This document shows, one piece after another, positions 8,138 to 17,010 of a stretch of DNA of 64,000 bases. Location: assembly GCA_041390125.1 (NCBI GenBank), contig JAWKQN010000012.1, positions 62,001-126,000 on the forward strand, written 5' to 3'. Made by a program: the position numbers and the translations under genes. This stretch comes from Gemmatimonadota bacterium (lineage in GTDB: Bacteria; Gemmatimonadota; Gemmatimonadetes; Longimicrobiales; Gaopeijiaceae). Positions within the stretch are counted from its first letter, which is position 1, and each line of letters starts with the position of its first letter. The notes beneath the pieces are model-generated. The model was not told where the DNA came from. It did no database searches and saw nothing but the letters and a program-made list of their open reading frames with translations.

Positions 8138-9269
8138 AGAGCGAAGCGGTCAGGACCGAGGCGAGGACCGGATTGCGGGTGCGGGCCCGGCCGACCTGCC
8201 CGAAGCCGGCGGCGCGGAGAAGCCGGGCCAGCTCTGCGGGCGTGCGGGGACGGCCGGTCCCCATGGCCAGGAGGTACCACGAGAAGTAGGCGGGTCCCAC
8301 CGTGGAGGCTCCGGAGACGCCCGACATGGGTTCGGCCACGAGGAGACGTCCGCCCGGAGCCAGGGCGGCCCGGACGGCCCGGAACAGCGTCAGGACGGCG
8401 TCGTCGTCGTGGTCGTGGACGATCCGGACGAGCGTGACCAGGTCGGCCCCCGTCGGGAGCGCGTCCGTGAGGAAGTCGCCTCCGGCGATCCGGACCTCCG
8501 GGCAGGAGGCATCGGGACAGGCCAGGCGGCTCCGTGCCCGCTCCGCCACGGCCGGGAGGTCGAAGAGGGCCAAGCGGAGCCCCGGGTGGCGGGCGCGCAC
8601 GGCGGCCAGGAAGGCACCCTCGCCGCCTCCCACGTCCAGCACCTCGCGGTGCCGTCCGAACGGGTAGAGATCCAGGACCTCGGCGGCCACGAACTCCTGG
8701 GACGCCGCCATGAGTCCACTGTAGGCCGCCACGTCCTCGGCGTTCAGCGTGGTGGGGTCGGCCCGCCCCGCGTACGGCCAGTACCGCGCCAGGTCGGTGC
8801 CGTCGGCGCCCTGCAACAGCGGGATGGGCCGCCGCAGGTCCTCGTAGAGCAGCCGGTTGTGGGCCAGCATCGCCCGCAGCCCCGGGTTGCCGGCCAGGGG
8901 GGCGCCGTGCCGCCCCAGCCCGTAGAGACCGTCGGCGCGCCGTCGCAGGAGCTTCAGCGCGACCGCCGCGTCCAGCAGGCGCCGGAGTCGCTCCACGGCG
9001 ATCCCGGATCCCGCCGCCAGCGCGTCGGCGTCGGCCGGACCCTCGAGGAGCCGGGAGAACAGGTCCAGCTCGCAGCAGGCGAGCAGGGTCTGCGTGTACA
9101 CGAAGCCGGCGCTCAGGTCGAACAGGCGCCGCGAGCGGCGGACCGCGATGGGACGGGTGAGCGGGAAGGCGGCCGCGGCCCGTTGGAACGCGGGGTCGGC
9201 CAGCAGGCGCGCCCAGCGGTCGTGCAGGCGGTCCAGCCAGGAGGGCGCGTCCTTCGTGGACCCGCTCAC
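8136..9269 (-). CDS. crtF: CrtF, hydroxyneurosporene O-methyltransferase
   Basis: SAM-dependent methyltransferase that makes the methoxy end group of spheroidene/spirilloxanthin-type carotenoids. The 377 residues carry the CrtF N-terminal pattern (FQRAAAAFPLTRPIA, then LFDLSAGFVYTQTLLAC), a winged-helix dimerisation part, and the methyltransferase fold with SAM site VLDVGGGEGAFL and the catalytic region VRIVHDHDDD. It starts with GTG overlapping the bchD stop by four bases (GTGA), so it is the third gene of a bchI-bchD-crtF operon. The crtF-bchC order matches the purple-bacterial superoperon. BchU, a relative, is less likely given the neighbours and N-terminus. Confidence 0.92.
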   Translation of the reverse strand: MSGSTKDAPSWLDRLHDRWARLLADPAFQRAAAAFPLTRPIAVRRSRRLFDLSAGFVYTQTLLACCELDLFSRLLEGPADADALAAGSGIAVERLRRLLDAAVALKLLRRRADGLYGLGRHGAPLAGNPGLRAMLAHNRLLYEDLRRPIPLLQGADGTDLARYWPYAGRADPTTLNAEDVAAYSGLMAASQEFVAAEVLDLYPFGRHREVLDVGGGEGAFLAAVRARHPGLRLALFDLPAVAERARSRLACPDASCPEVRIAGGDFLTDALPTGADLVTLVRIVHDHDDDAVLTLFRAVRAALAPGGRLLVAEPMSGVSGASTVGPAYFSWYLLAMGTGRPRTPAELARLLRAAGFGQVGRARTRNPVLASVLTASL

Positions 9270-10984
9270 GACGGCACCCCGGCCACGGCGGCACGGATGG
9301 TGTGGGCGTCCGCGCGCGGGAGGCGGACGTGCCGCGCGCCCAGGGCGCGCGCCAGGTCCGCCACGGAGTCGCGGGGCCGGACCCCGGTGTCCACCAGCAG
9401 GCAGGGCAGGGCGGCAGCGCCCACCCGGCGCGCCTCGAGGAGCGCGTCCGCGGCGGCCCGGACCGGATCCCCGGACCCGGCGAGGTCGACGTTGGGCCGC
9501 CCGTCCGTGAGGAGCACGAGCCGCGGGCGCGCCCCCTCCCGGAGCGCCCGCTCGGCCAGGAGCCGCCCGAGCCGGAGCCCGGCGGCGAGTGGCGTGCCGC
9601 CCCCACCGGGCAGGCCGCCCAGCACCCGCCGGGCGCGGGCCAGCGCGCGGGTGGGCGGCAGCTCCACGGTGGCCTCGCGTCCGCGGAAGGCCACCAGCGC
9701 CACCTGCTCACGGCGGCGGTAGCTGTCCGCCAGCAGCAGCTCCACGGCTCCCTTGGCTTCGCCGAGACGCGCGCGCGCCTGCGACCCGGACGCGTCGACG
9801 ACGAACACGGTCAGCGTGGCGGCGGGACGCTCGATCACCCGCAGCCGGAGGTCCTGGGCCCGCACGTCGAGGCGCTCCGTGGAGGTCCCGCTGCGCCGCA
9901 GCGGTTGCCAGGGCGCGGCCGCGCGCAGCGTCTCGATCAGGTGGAGCCGGCCTCGACGTCCACCCTCGCCCGAGCGGGTCCCCACGGTCCGCCCGCGCTC
10001 GCCTCCCCGGCCCTGCGCGCCCTCGCGCCCCGCGGCGCTTCCGCGGGCGCGTCCGGAGGCCTCGGGGGGCCGGATGAGCTCGGGAGGGATGCGCAGCCGC
10101 TCGGTCTCGACCTGCCGGTCGGCCCCGTCCGAACCGGGCGGAGCGGCCTCGCCTTCCGCTTCGGGGGAGGCGTCCTCGCCCGCCTGCGGGGCGGGGTCGG
10201 GCGGTGGTGGGGTGGCCTCCCCGGGCTCGGGCACACCCTCCGCGTCCGGGGGATCGGGCAACGCGGTTGCCGTCCGTCCGGAGAAGACCAGGGCGGCGGC
10301 CTCCTCCACATCCACGGCGGCCGTCTCGGTCCGGCCTGCGAGCGCGGCCAGCACGCGCGCCGTGCGGACTGCCAGGCGGGGCGCGCGCAGGGATGCGATC
10401 CCCAGGCGGGCCGCGCGCTCGACCAGCGTGCGGACCTGGTCCGGCGAGACCTGGACTCGGCTCCAGCGCTCCCGCGCGCGCGCCACTGCCTCCCGCCCCT
10501 CGTCGAGAAGGGGTTCGGGGCGCCAGCGTGCCGGCACCGCCAGGAGGAACGCCACCCGGTCCACGAGGGCGGGATGCACCCGCTCGGCCGGATCGTCCTC
10601 CAGGGCCACGATCCCGACCGCCTCCCCCTCCAGGGCCTGGAGGAGCGGAGCCCGCAGCTCGGCGGGGGTCCGACCGGCCTGGGGCACCACGAGCAGGCCC
10701 CCGCGGTGGCGCTCCAGGAGCCCGGGCACCCGGACCGGCTGGCCGCGGCGCACGCTGGCCAGCACGTCCAGACCGCCCGTCAGGCGCTCCGGCTCGGTGC
10801 CCGGGGGCAGGCGACCGGGGGCAGATCCGCCGGCGAGGGCCGCGAGCCGGTCCAGCCAGCTGTCGCGCTCGTGCGGCCAGGGGGCCAGGAGGATCGCGCC
10901 GCCCAGCCCGGAGGGGCAGGCGGCCAGGGCGCGCGCGGCGCGCTCCAGCCAGTCGGTGCCGGGTGCCGCCGCCTCAGCGTCCAT
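9266..10984 (-). CDS. bchD: Magnesium chelatase subunit D
   Basis: ATPase-like subunit of Mg-chelatase, which with BchI and BchH inserts Mg into protoporphyrin IX, the first committed step of bacteriochlorophyll synthesis. Of 572 residues, about 1-230 are a degenerate AAA+ domain with no intact P-loop, about 235-330 a Pro/Glu- then Arg/Gly-rich linker, and about 390-572 a von Willebrand A domain with the MIDAS motif D397-x-S399-x-S401 (VVDASGS) and LLTDGRPN. The start overlaps bchI by 11 bases; the stop overlaps crtF by four. bchH lies outside the window. Confidence 0.95.
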   Translation of the reverse strand: MDAEAAAPGTDWLERAARALAACPSGLGGAILLAPWPHERDSWLDRLAALAGGSAPGRLPPGTEPERLTGGLDVLASVRRGQPVRVPGLLERHRGGLLVVPQAGRTPAELRAPLLQALEGEAVGIVALEDDPAERVHPALVDRVAFLLAVPARWRPEPLLDEGREAVARARERWSRVQVSPDQVRTLVERAARLGIASLRAPRLAVRTARVLAALAGRTETAAVDVEEAAALVFSGRTATALPDPPDAEGVPEPGEATPPPPDPAPQAGEDASPEAEGEAAPPGSDGADRQVETERLRIPPELIRPPEASGRARGSAAGREGAQGRGGERGRTVGTRSGEGGRRGRLHLIETLRAAAPWQPLRRSGTSTERLDVRAQDLRLRVIERPAATLTVFVVDASGSQARARLGEAKGAVELLLADSYRRREQVALVAFRGREATVELPPTRALARARRVLGGLPGGGGTPLAAGLRLGRLLAERALREGARPRLVLLTDGRPNVDLAGSGDPVRAAADALLEARRVGAAALPCLLVDTGVRPRDSVADLARALGARHVRLPRADAHTIRAAVAGVPS

Positions 10985-11987
10985 CCAGGATCTCGCGGAC
11001 CGCGCGCTCGACGCGGACGGTCGAGCCCGTCTCGTCGAGCGGATCCCGGCGCAGCCGGTGGCGAAGGGCCGACGGCGCCACCCGCGCGAGATCCCCCGCC
11101 TCCACCCGCGGCCGCCCTTCGTAGGCCGTCAGCGCCCGGGCCGCGCGGATCAGGGTGAGCTCGCCCCGGAGGCCGTCGCTCCCCAGCGCCAGGCACAGCT
11201 CCGTGGCGGCGCGCACCACCGCCCGCGGCGTGTCGACACCCGGGAGGGCCGTGCGGGCGGCCAGGAGCCGCTTCCGGATCCGCCCGTCCTGTCGGCTCCA
11301 GCGGCGGGAGAAGCCCTCCGGGTCGCGGTCGTAGGCGTCACGGCGCAACACCACCTCGACGCGCTCGTCCGGGTCGGTGGGGGTGGTCACCTCGACGGAG
11401 AGGCCGAACCGGTCGAGGAGCTGGGGCCTCAGGTCGCCCTCCTCCGGATTGCCGCTCCCCACGAGCACGAAGCGGGCGGGGTGGCGCACGCTCAGCCCCT
11501 CGCGCTCCACCACGTTCTCCCCGGTCGTGGCCACGTCCAGGAGGAGGTCCACGAGGTGGTCCTCGAGCAGGTTGACCTCGTCCACGTAGAGGAAGCCACG
11601 GTTGGCCGACGCCAGCAGCCCGGGCTCGAAGGCCCGCTCCCCGGTGCGCAGGGCTCGTTCGAGATCGAACGTGCCGACGAGCCGATCCTCGGTGGTGCCC
11701 AGGGGCAGATCCACGACCGGCACCTCCACCCTGCGCACCGGCCCGGCCCCGTTGCGGCAGAAGGCGCAGGGGGCGGGATCGTCGGGGGGGCAGCGGTAGG
11801 GGCAGCCGGGGCGTGCCCGCAGGGGCGGCAGGATGCGCGCGAGTCCCCGCACGGCCGTGGACTTGCCCGTGCCGCGATGCCCGAGGACCAGCACGCCCCC
11901 GAGGGCGGGGTCGATGGCCGCCGCCAGCAGGGCGGTCTTCATCTCCTCCTGCCCCACCAACGCGGAGAAGGGATAGGGTGCCTTCAC
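10974..11987 (-). CDS. bchI: Magnesium chelatase ATPase subunit I
   Basis: AAA+ motor of Mg-chelatase, 337 residues, the normal size. Motifs: FSALVGQEEMK at the N-terminus, Walker A GHRGTGKS (36-43), the BchI-specific cysteine segment CPYRCPPDDP, Walker B FLYVDEVNLL, and sensor-1 region LVGSGNPEEGDLRPQ. The GTG at 11987 is chosen for the GGGAGG ribosome site just upstream; no ATG lies near. It leads bchI-bchD-crtF. A small unknown gene on the same strand ends 100 bases upstream, with a GC-rich hairpin (about 12041-12067) between. Confidence 0.97.
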   Translation of the reverse strand: MKAPYPFSALVGQEEMKTALLAAAIDPALGGVLVLGHRGTGKSTAVRGLARILPPLRARPGCPYRCPPDDPAPCAFCRNGAGPVRRVEVPVVDLPLGTTEDRLVGTFDLERALRTGERAFEPGLLASANRGFLYVDEVNLLEDHLVDLLLDVATTGENVVEREGLSVRHPARFVLVGSGNPEEGDLRPQLLDRFGLSVEVTTPTDPDERVEVVLRRDAYDRDPEGFSRRWSRQDGRIRKRLLAARTALPGVDTPRAVVRAATELCLALGSDGLRGELTLIRAARALTAYEGRPRVEAGDLARVAPSALRHRLRRDPLDETGSTVRVERAVREILDGR

Positions 11988-12087
11988 GGATGCCTCCCTT
12001 CGGCGGGCCGGCCGGGGGACGCGCCGGGTCGTCCGCCGCGCGCCCGGGCGCCCGCCGGGCCCGGGTGACGTCGGGCCCCCACCGGGC

Positions 12088-12360
12088 TCAGTAGTCCAGG
12101 CGGAGGACGTCGCCCTTGCGGAGCGCGGCGCCCCAATCCGGCTCGGCCGCCGCGTCCTGGGGCTCCAGCGTCAGCTGGATGTCCTGGCCTGGACCCCGCT
12201 CGGGGAACTGCTCGATCTCCACCACGCGGGCGTGGACGCCCCCGGTCCCGACCGACGGATTCCAGGCGCGCATCCCGGTCACCAGGATCCCGTCGGAGAG
12301 CGCGCCGGCCAGGACCAGCTCACGGCCCCGAGGACGGCTCTCGGCGATCTCGAATGTCAT
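12088..12360 (-). CDS. Small unknown protein upstream of bchI
   Basis: I do not recognise this 90-residue gene. It starts at ATG 12360 with GGGGGAG about 10 bases upstream and has no signal peptide, membrane segment or cysteine. The sequence alternates short hydrophobic strands with glycine turns and ends ALRKGDVLRLDY. It looks like an all-beta small barrel of the kind found as domain 2 of translation factors, but that is only an impression. Same-strand position 100 bases upstream of bchI, inside the photosynthesis cluster, suggests a possible link with that operon. Confidence 0.6.
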   Translation of the reverse strand: MTFEIAESRPRGRELVLAGALSDGILVTGMRAWNPSVGTGGVHARVVEIEQFPERGPGQDIQLTLEPQDAAAEPDWGAALRKGDVLRLDY

Positions 12361-12405
12361 GGTCACGACGCTCCCCCTTCGGAGGCTCCGGGCCCGTGGT
12401 TCCGG

Positions 12406-12473
12406 AGTGTCAGATCCACACAACTCGATCCGGTGTGTGATCGAGTTGTCGTACGTCAAGAATGCCTGACACT
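12406..12473. repeat. Nested inverted repeats upstream of aerR
   Basis: In the 213-base divergent gap, ACAACTCGATC (12420-12430) is perfectly repeated in inverse at 12439-12449 with an 8-base spacer. Around it AGTGTCAG (12406-12413) is mirrored by CTGACACT (12466-12473). Both are exact. They lie about 100-170 bases before the aerR start and 46 or more bases before the small minus-strand gene. They could be operators, an RNA stem in a 5' leader, or both. No TGT-N12-ACA match was found here. Confidence 0.7.
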
Positions 12474-12573
12474 CGGCTGCCCCGCCAGCCCGGGGTCGGG
12501 CCTGACAACCACCCTTGCGGCGGAGCCGGGGGCTCCCGATCATCCCCGACGTTCCCCGCGTCGGAGTGGACTC

Positions 12574-13410
12574 ATGCGCCTCGATCCAGTCCCGCCTTCC
12601 CGCTCCGCGCCCGCGCGGGATGCGCGCCGCTGCGCGCCTCCGACCGCCATCCGCCTCTCGCCGTCGGAGCTCGTGCGGGTCGAGCAGGCCCTCCTGCCGG
12701 CGCTTCTCGCCGGGCACCCGAGCGTAGGGCCGGCCGAGATCGACGAGCGCCGCGACCTGCACCCCGTGGGCGACGGCCTCGTGGAGGTCCTCCTGGAGGG
12801 CTCGGAGGAGGACGTCGACGCCCTCCTCGCCGGCTGGGTCCACGACGGCGTCCGCGTCGATACCCTCCTGCTCGAGACCATGCCGGCCGCGGCCCGACGC
12901 CTGGGCCGGATGTGGGAGCGCGATCAGATCGGATTCGGCCATGTCGCCCTGGGTCTGGCTCGCCTGCAGAGACAGGTGCGGCGGCTGGAGGCCCGGTTCT
13001 CGCCCGACGTCCCCCACGCCTTCGTGGGGCGGGTGCTGGTCGGCACCCCGACGGGCGAGGTCCATACGCTCGCGGCCATCCTCTTCGGCGAGGTGCTGCG
13101 GCGGCGGGGATGGGAGGTCCTGCTCGGACCTCCGTTCGCCCCGAGCTGGGCGGATGCCTTCGCGGTGCCGGGCGAGGTCGACGTGGTCGCCCTGTCGGCC
13201 TCGTCGGTCTCGGACGAGACGCTGCGGGCGGAAGTGGCGCTCGTGCGGCGCTCTTCGCGCCGACCGGGGCTCCGGGTCATCGCCGGTGGCCGCGCGGTGG
13301 GGCGGACGTCCGATGTGCGGGCCTCGCTGGACCTCGACGCCATCGCATACGATTTTCTCGAAGGAACGGAAGCGGCGCAGCGGATGCTCGGGACGGCCCC
13401 CGAGCCATGA
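12574..13410 (+). CDS. aerR: AerR/PpaA-like cobalamin-binding regulator
   Basis: AerR/PpaA proteins bind cobalamin, respond to light, and antagonise or modify CrtJ/PpsR. This 278-residue protein has a variable first 30 residues, a helical B12-cap part with the family pattern W-x2-D-x4-F then ALGLARLQRQVRRLE, and a Rossmann-like B12-binding domain with E-V-H164-T-L, the expected cobalt-ligand histidine. There is no BLUF or DNA-binding domain, so it is not AppA or CarH. ATG 12574 has GGAG 7 bases upstream. ppsR follows after 58 bases, the classical ppaA/aerR-ppsR order. Confidence 0.87.
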   Translation: MRLDPVPPSRSAPARDARRCAPPTAIRLSPSELVRVEQALLPALLAGHPSVGPAEIDERRDLHPVGDGLVEVLLEGSEEDVDALLAGWVHDGVRVDTLLLETMPAAARRLGRMWERDQIGFGHVALGLARLQRQVRRLEARFSPDVPHAFVGRVLVGTPTGEVHTLAAILFGEVLRRRGWEVLLGPPFAPSWADAFAVPGEVDVVALSASSVSDETLRAEVALVRRSSRRPGLRVIAGGRAVGRTSDVRASLDLDAIAYDFLEGTEAAQRMLGTAPEP

Positions 13411-13468
13411 TCCGGACCGCTCCCGCTCCGCGGATCCTCCTACACGAGCGGCGAGGCGCATTCCCCCC

Positions 13469-14836
13469 ATGATCTCGACAGAGTCCCCCGGCCCGGACGT
13501 GCTCCTCGTGGTGGAGCCCGAGGGCCGCATCGTCGATGCCAGCTTCTCGGGGGCCCTGGTCGGCGAGACCTCGGAAGACTGGATCGGGCGGTCCTGGAGC
13601 GAGACCACGGTCGACGCCGGCCCGGACAAGATCCGCCGCATCCTCCAGAGCGCGCAGTCCGGACAGGTCTCCGCCTTCCGGCAGATCAACCAGCGCTTCC
13701 CCAGCGGTCGCGAGCTCCCCATCGAGTACACCGCCGTGCCCAGTGGCAGCGGCGGCGTCGTGGCCATCGGCAAGAGCCTGCAGGCCGTGGCCGAGCTCCA
13801 GTCCCGCCTGGTGGCCGCCCAGCAGGCCCTCGAGCGGGACTACTGGAAGCTGCGGCAGGTGGAGACGCGGTACCGGCTGCTGTTCACGGCCTCCCGCGAC
13901 GCCGTGCTGCTCGTGCACGCGAACACGCTCCGGATCGAAGAAGCCAATCCGGCGGCCGCGGCCGTCCTCGGCGCCAACGGGAAGGGAGTCGCGGATCTGA
14001 CCGGACGTCCGTTCCTGCAGGACGTGGCTCCGGACGAGCGGGACGGGGTGGAGCTGCTGCTGCGCAGGGCACGGGAGCAGGGCAGGGCCGCCTCTCCGCA
14101 GGTGCGCCTGGGGCCGAGCGGAACCGCCTGGGCCATCCGCGTCGCGCTGATGCGGACCGAGGGCGAGCCGCTTTTCCTGGTGCAGCTCGGTTCGGACGCG
14201 ACGGAGTCCCCGGCCGAGGAGGTCGGCGTCGACCTGGAGCGCCTCCTCGAGGCATCCCCCGACGGATTCGTCGTGGTCGATCGCAAGGGCGTCATCCTGC
14301 GCGCCAACCGCTCGTTCCTCGACTTCGCCCAGCTCGGAGCCGAAGGTCGCGCGGTCGGTCAGAGCCTGGGTCGGTGGTTGGGCCGTCCCGGCGCCGACCT
14401 CACGGTGCTCCTGGCCAGCGCGCAGCGCCACGGCGCCATCCGCAGCTTCTCCACGGTGATCCATGGAGATCTGGGCGGCGAAGTGGACGTGGAGCTGTCG
14501 GGCGCGGGCGTTCCCGAGGGCCAACCGCAGATGTTCGCGGTCGTCGTCCGCGACGTCGGCCGGCGCCTGGCCAGCGGTGGCGAGCCGGCACCCGACCGAT
14601 TGGGCGCGTCGTTGCGCCCGCTCACCGACCAGATCGGGAAGAAGACGCTGCGTCGCCTGGTGCGAGACACCGTCGGCGTCGTGGAGCGCCACTACATCGA
14701 GGGAGCGCTGGACCTCACGGGCGGCAACCGCACCGCCGCGGCGGAGCTGCTCGGACTCAGCCGCCAGAGCCTCTATGCGAAGCTCAAGCGCTACCACATC
14801 TCGGGCGCGGCGGACGACGATTCGCCGCTGACGTGA
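13469..14836 (+). CDS. ppsR: PpsR/CrtJ photosynthesis repressor (cysteine-free)
   Basis: Master repressor of bch, crt and puf genes, binding TGT-N12-ACA palindromes. The 455 residues show an N-terminal PAS-like domain (about 10-105), a coiled-coil linker (about 106-142), PAS1 (about 148-260), PAS2 (about 270-385) and a C-terminal Fis-type helix-turn-helix (about 405-445: GNRTAAAELLGLSRQSLYAKLKRY region, strongly PpsR-like). Unlike Rhodobacter PpsR/CrtJ it contains no cysteine; the HTH-entry cysteine position reads VVERHYIEGAL. Targets in this window include the palindromes before bchC. Its stop overlaps the bphP start (GTGA). Confidence 0.93.
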   Translation: MISTESPGPDVLLVVEPEGRIVDASFSGALVGETSEDWIGRSWSETTVDAGPDKIRRILQSAQSGQVSAFRQINQRFPSGRELPIEYTAVPSGSGGVVAIGKSLQAVAELQSRLVAAQQALERDYWKLRQVETRYRLLFTASRDAVLLVHANTLRIEEANPAAAAVLGANGKGVADLTGRPFLQDVAPDERDGVELLLRRAREQGRAASPQVRLGPSGTAWAIRVALMRTEGEPLFLVQLGSDATESPAEEVGVDLERLLEASPDGFVVVDRKGVILRANRSFLDFAQLGAEGRAVGQSLGRWLGRPGADLTVLLASAQRHGAIRSFSTVIHGDLGGEVDVELSGAGVPEGQPQMFAVVVRDVGRRLASGGEPAPDRLGASLRPLTDQIGKKTLRRLVRDTVGVVERHYIEGALDLTGGNRTAAAELLGLSRQSLYAKLKRYHISGAADDDSPLT

Positions 14837-17010
14837 GCGCCGGAGGCGAACTCCACCCCGGGCCGGCGCACGGGCCGGCGTTCGGTGAGGCCAGCCTCGC
14901 CAACTGCGAGCGCGAGCAGATCCATCTGGCGGGCTCGATCCAGCCGCACGGCATGCTGCTCGTGCTGGCGGGGCCCGACCTGGTGATCCGTCAGGCCAGC
15001 CTGAACATCACGGACCTGCTCGGGCCGCAGACCCCCCACGGCCGCCCGCTCGCCGACGTTCTCCCGGATCTCGTCGGGCCGATCCGCGCGCGGATGGACC
15101 AGGATCTGGCGGAACGGGCCCTGGCCTTCCGCTGGACGCACGGTGAACGCGGCCCGTTCGACGTGTTCCTCCATCGCCCGGCGAGCGGCGGTCTGGTGGT
15201 GGAGCTCGAGCGTGCCGGTCCACCGCTCGCCGCCGCCGACCTGCTCAAGACGGCGCTCGATCGTATCCTGCCGCGCGCCTCCCTGCAGCAGCTCTCCGAC
15301 GAGGTGGCCCTGGTGCTGCGCGGACTCGCCGGGTACGACCGTGTCATGGTCTACCGCTTCGACGAGGAGGGGCACGGCGAGGTCGTCGCGGAGGAGCGCC
15401 GGGCGGATCTCGAAGCGTTCCTCGGGAACCGCTACCCGGCCACGGACATCCCGCAGATCGCGCGCGGGCTCTACCGGCGCAATCGCAGCCGCGTCCTGGT
15501 CGACGTCGCCTACGAGCCCTGTCCCGTCCTGCCGCGCGTCGACCCCGACACCGGGCGGGAGCTGGACATGTCGCTCTGTGTGCTGCGGAGCATGTCTCCG
15601 ATCCACATCCAGTACCTCAAGAACATGGGCGTGGGTGCCACGCTGGTCGTGTCCCTGGTGGTGGGCGACCGGTTGTGGGGGCTCATCGCGTGCCACCACT
15701 ACGCACCGCGCGCGATCTCCTACGAGATGCGCTCGATCTGCGAGCTGATCGGTGAGGCGGTCAGCATGCGCATCGCCGCGCTCGAGAGCGTGATGCAGGC
15801 ACGCGTGGAGCTCGATGTCCGGCGCATGGAGCAGCGCCTGGCCGAGGCGATCGCCGCGCATGGCGACTGGCGCGCCGTGCTGGTGGAGAACCCGCAGACC
15901 CTGCTCGGCGCGGTGGATGCGACGGGACTCGCACTGTTCGAGGACGGTCAGGTCCTGACGGCGGGTGAGGTGCCGGGCACGCCGGAGCTGCGCCGCGTGC
16001 AGGAGTGGGTCCTGACGCGGGGTTGGCCCGCCGACGGAGTGGTGGCGACGGCGGCGCTGGGGAGCGAGGCTCCGGATCTGAGCGACGTGGCGGACATCGC
16101 GAGTGGCGTGTTGGCTGTGCGTCTGAGCGCCGCCGGCGAGATGCTGGTCTGGCTGCGCCCCGAGCAGGTGCGGGTCGTGACGTGGGGCGGCGATCCGAAC
16201 AAGGCCGTCGTGATCGGTGACGATCCCAGCACACTCTCCCCGCGGCGCTCGTTTGCGCAGTGGCACCAGCTCGTCGAGGGCACATCGGCGCGGTGGACGC
16301 CCGCCGACCTCGCCACCGCGCGGCTCATCGGCGAGTCGATCGGGAACATCATGCTGCAGTTCCGATCCGTGCGGATGCTCATCGCGCGTGATCAGGTCGC
16401 CCGCGTCGATCGCTTGATGCGCGACTCCGACCAGGGCCTGGTGATCACCGACCCGCGCGGGCAGGTGCTGCTGGTCAACGCACCGGTCGTCGCCGCGCTC
16501 GGGGACGGTGCGGCCCGTCTGCGCTACCTGGACGAGCTGCCGGGGCTGTTCGGGAACGATCCTGCATTGCGCGAGGGCGTCTCGGCGGCGCTCGACACCC
16601 GGCGCTCCTGGCGCGGCGAGGTCGTCCGGGCCGAAGAGGACCGCAGCCGGCCGTTCCTGGTCCAGATCGACTGCGTGACGACGGCGCCCGACCGCCCGCT
16701 CGGCTACGTGGTGTTGCTCGCGGACCTCACGCTGCAGAAGGATGCGGACGAGCTGCGTCGTCGGCTGCAGAAACGGATCCTGGAGCATCCCGCTCCCGGC
16801 CGGGACGGGTCGTGGGATGCCGAGCGGGGTGTGCCCTACCGTGTGCTGCACTCCCTGCTGAGTGGCAACGCCCGCTCGGCCGCGTTGGAGATCGCCGACG
16901 GAGTGGAGCGTCTACGGATCCCCGGGCTGCTGGAAGGGGTGCGCGACTCCGCGGACCGCTCGCTGCGCCTGCTGGAGCATCTGCTCCGCTACGGTACCGA
17001 CGACGCCTGA
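14833..17010 (+). CDS. bphP: Bacteriophytochrome without kinase domain (RpBphP1/BrBphP type)
   Basis: Red/far-red photoreceptor with biliverdin. The 725 residues give PAS2 (about 20-125) with chromophore cysteine C25 (NCEREQIH), GAF (about 140-310) with the YPATDIP motif (D205) and CHHY histidine, PHY (about 320-500) with tongue motif PRRSF (470-474), then PAS (about 515-625) and a short helical end (NARSAALEIADGVERL). There is no histidine-kinase ATPase domain. The same layout occurs in RpBphP1 and Bradyrhizobium BphP, which bind PpsR and relieve repression in far-red light. The GTG start overlaps the ppsR stop, so the two are co-translated. Confidence 0.93.
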   Translation: MSAGGELHPGPAHGPAFGEASLANCEREQIHLAGSIQPHGMLLVLAGPDLVIRQASLNITDLLGPQTPHGRPLADVLPDLVGPIRARMDQDLAERALAFRWTHGERGPFDVFLHRPASGGLVVELERAGPPLAAADLLKTALDRILPRASLQQLSDEVALVLRGLAGYDRVMVYRFDEEGHGEVVAEERRADLEAFLGNRYPATDIPQIARGLYRRNRSRVLVDVAYEPCPVLPRVDPDTGRELDMSLCVLRSMSPIHIQYLKNMGVGATLVVSLVVGDRLWGLIACHHYAPRAISYEMRSICELIGEAVSMRIAALESVMQARVELDVRRMEQRLAEAIAAHGDWRAVLVENPQTLLGAVDATGLALFEDGQVLTAGEVPGTPELRRVQEWVLTRGWPADGVVATAALGSEAPDLSDVADIASGVLAVRLSAAGEMLVWLRPEQVRVVTWGGDPNKAVVIGDDPSTLSPRRSFAQWHQLVEGTSARWTPADLATARLIGESIGNIMLQFRSVRMLIARDQVARVDRLMRDSDQGLVITDPRGQVLLVNAPVVAALGDGAARLRYLDELPGLFGNDPALREGVSAALDTRRSWRGEVVRAEEDRSRPFLVQIDCVTTAPDRPLGYVVLLADLTLQKDADELRRRLQKRILEHPAPGRDGSWDAERGVPYRVLHSLLSGNARSAALEIADGVERLRIPGLLEGVRDSADRSLRLLEHLLRYGTDDA

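Noticed and set aside
8136..9269. crtF as BchU, the C-20 methyltransferase of green bacteria.
   Set aside because: The N-terminal FPLTRPIA and LFDLSAGFVYTQ patterns and the bchD-crtF-bchC order fit CrtF; BchU belongs to chlorosome-containing bacteria.
12406..12449. Possible PpsR site in the aerR upstream dyads because they contain TGT and ACA.
   Set aside because: The spacing between TGT and ACA is 9 bases, not 12, so it does not fit the consensus.
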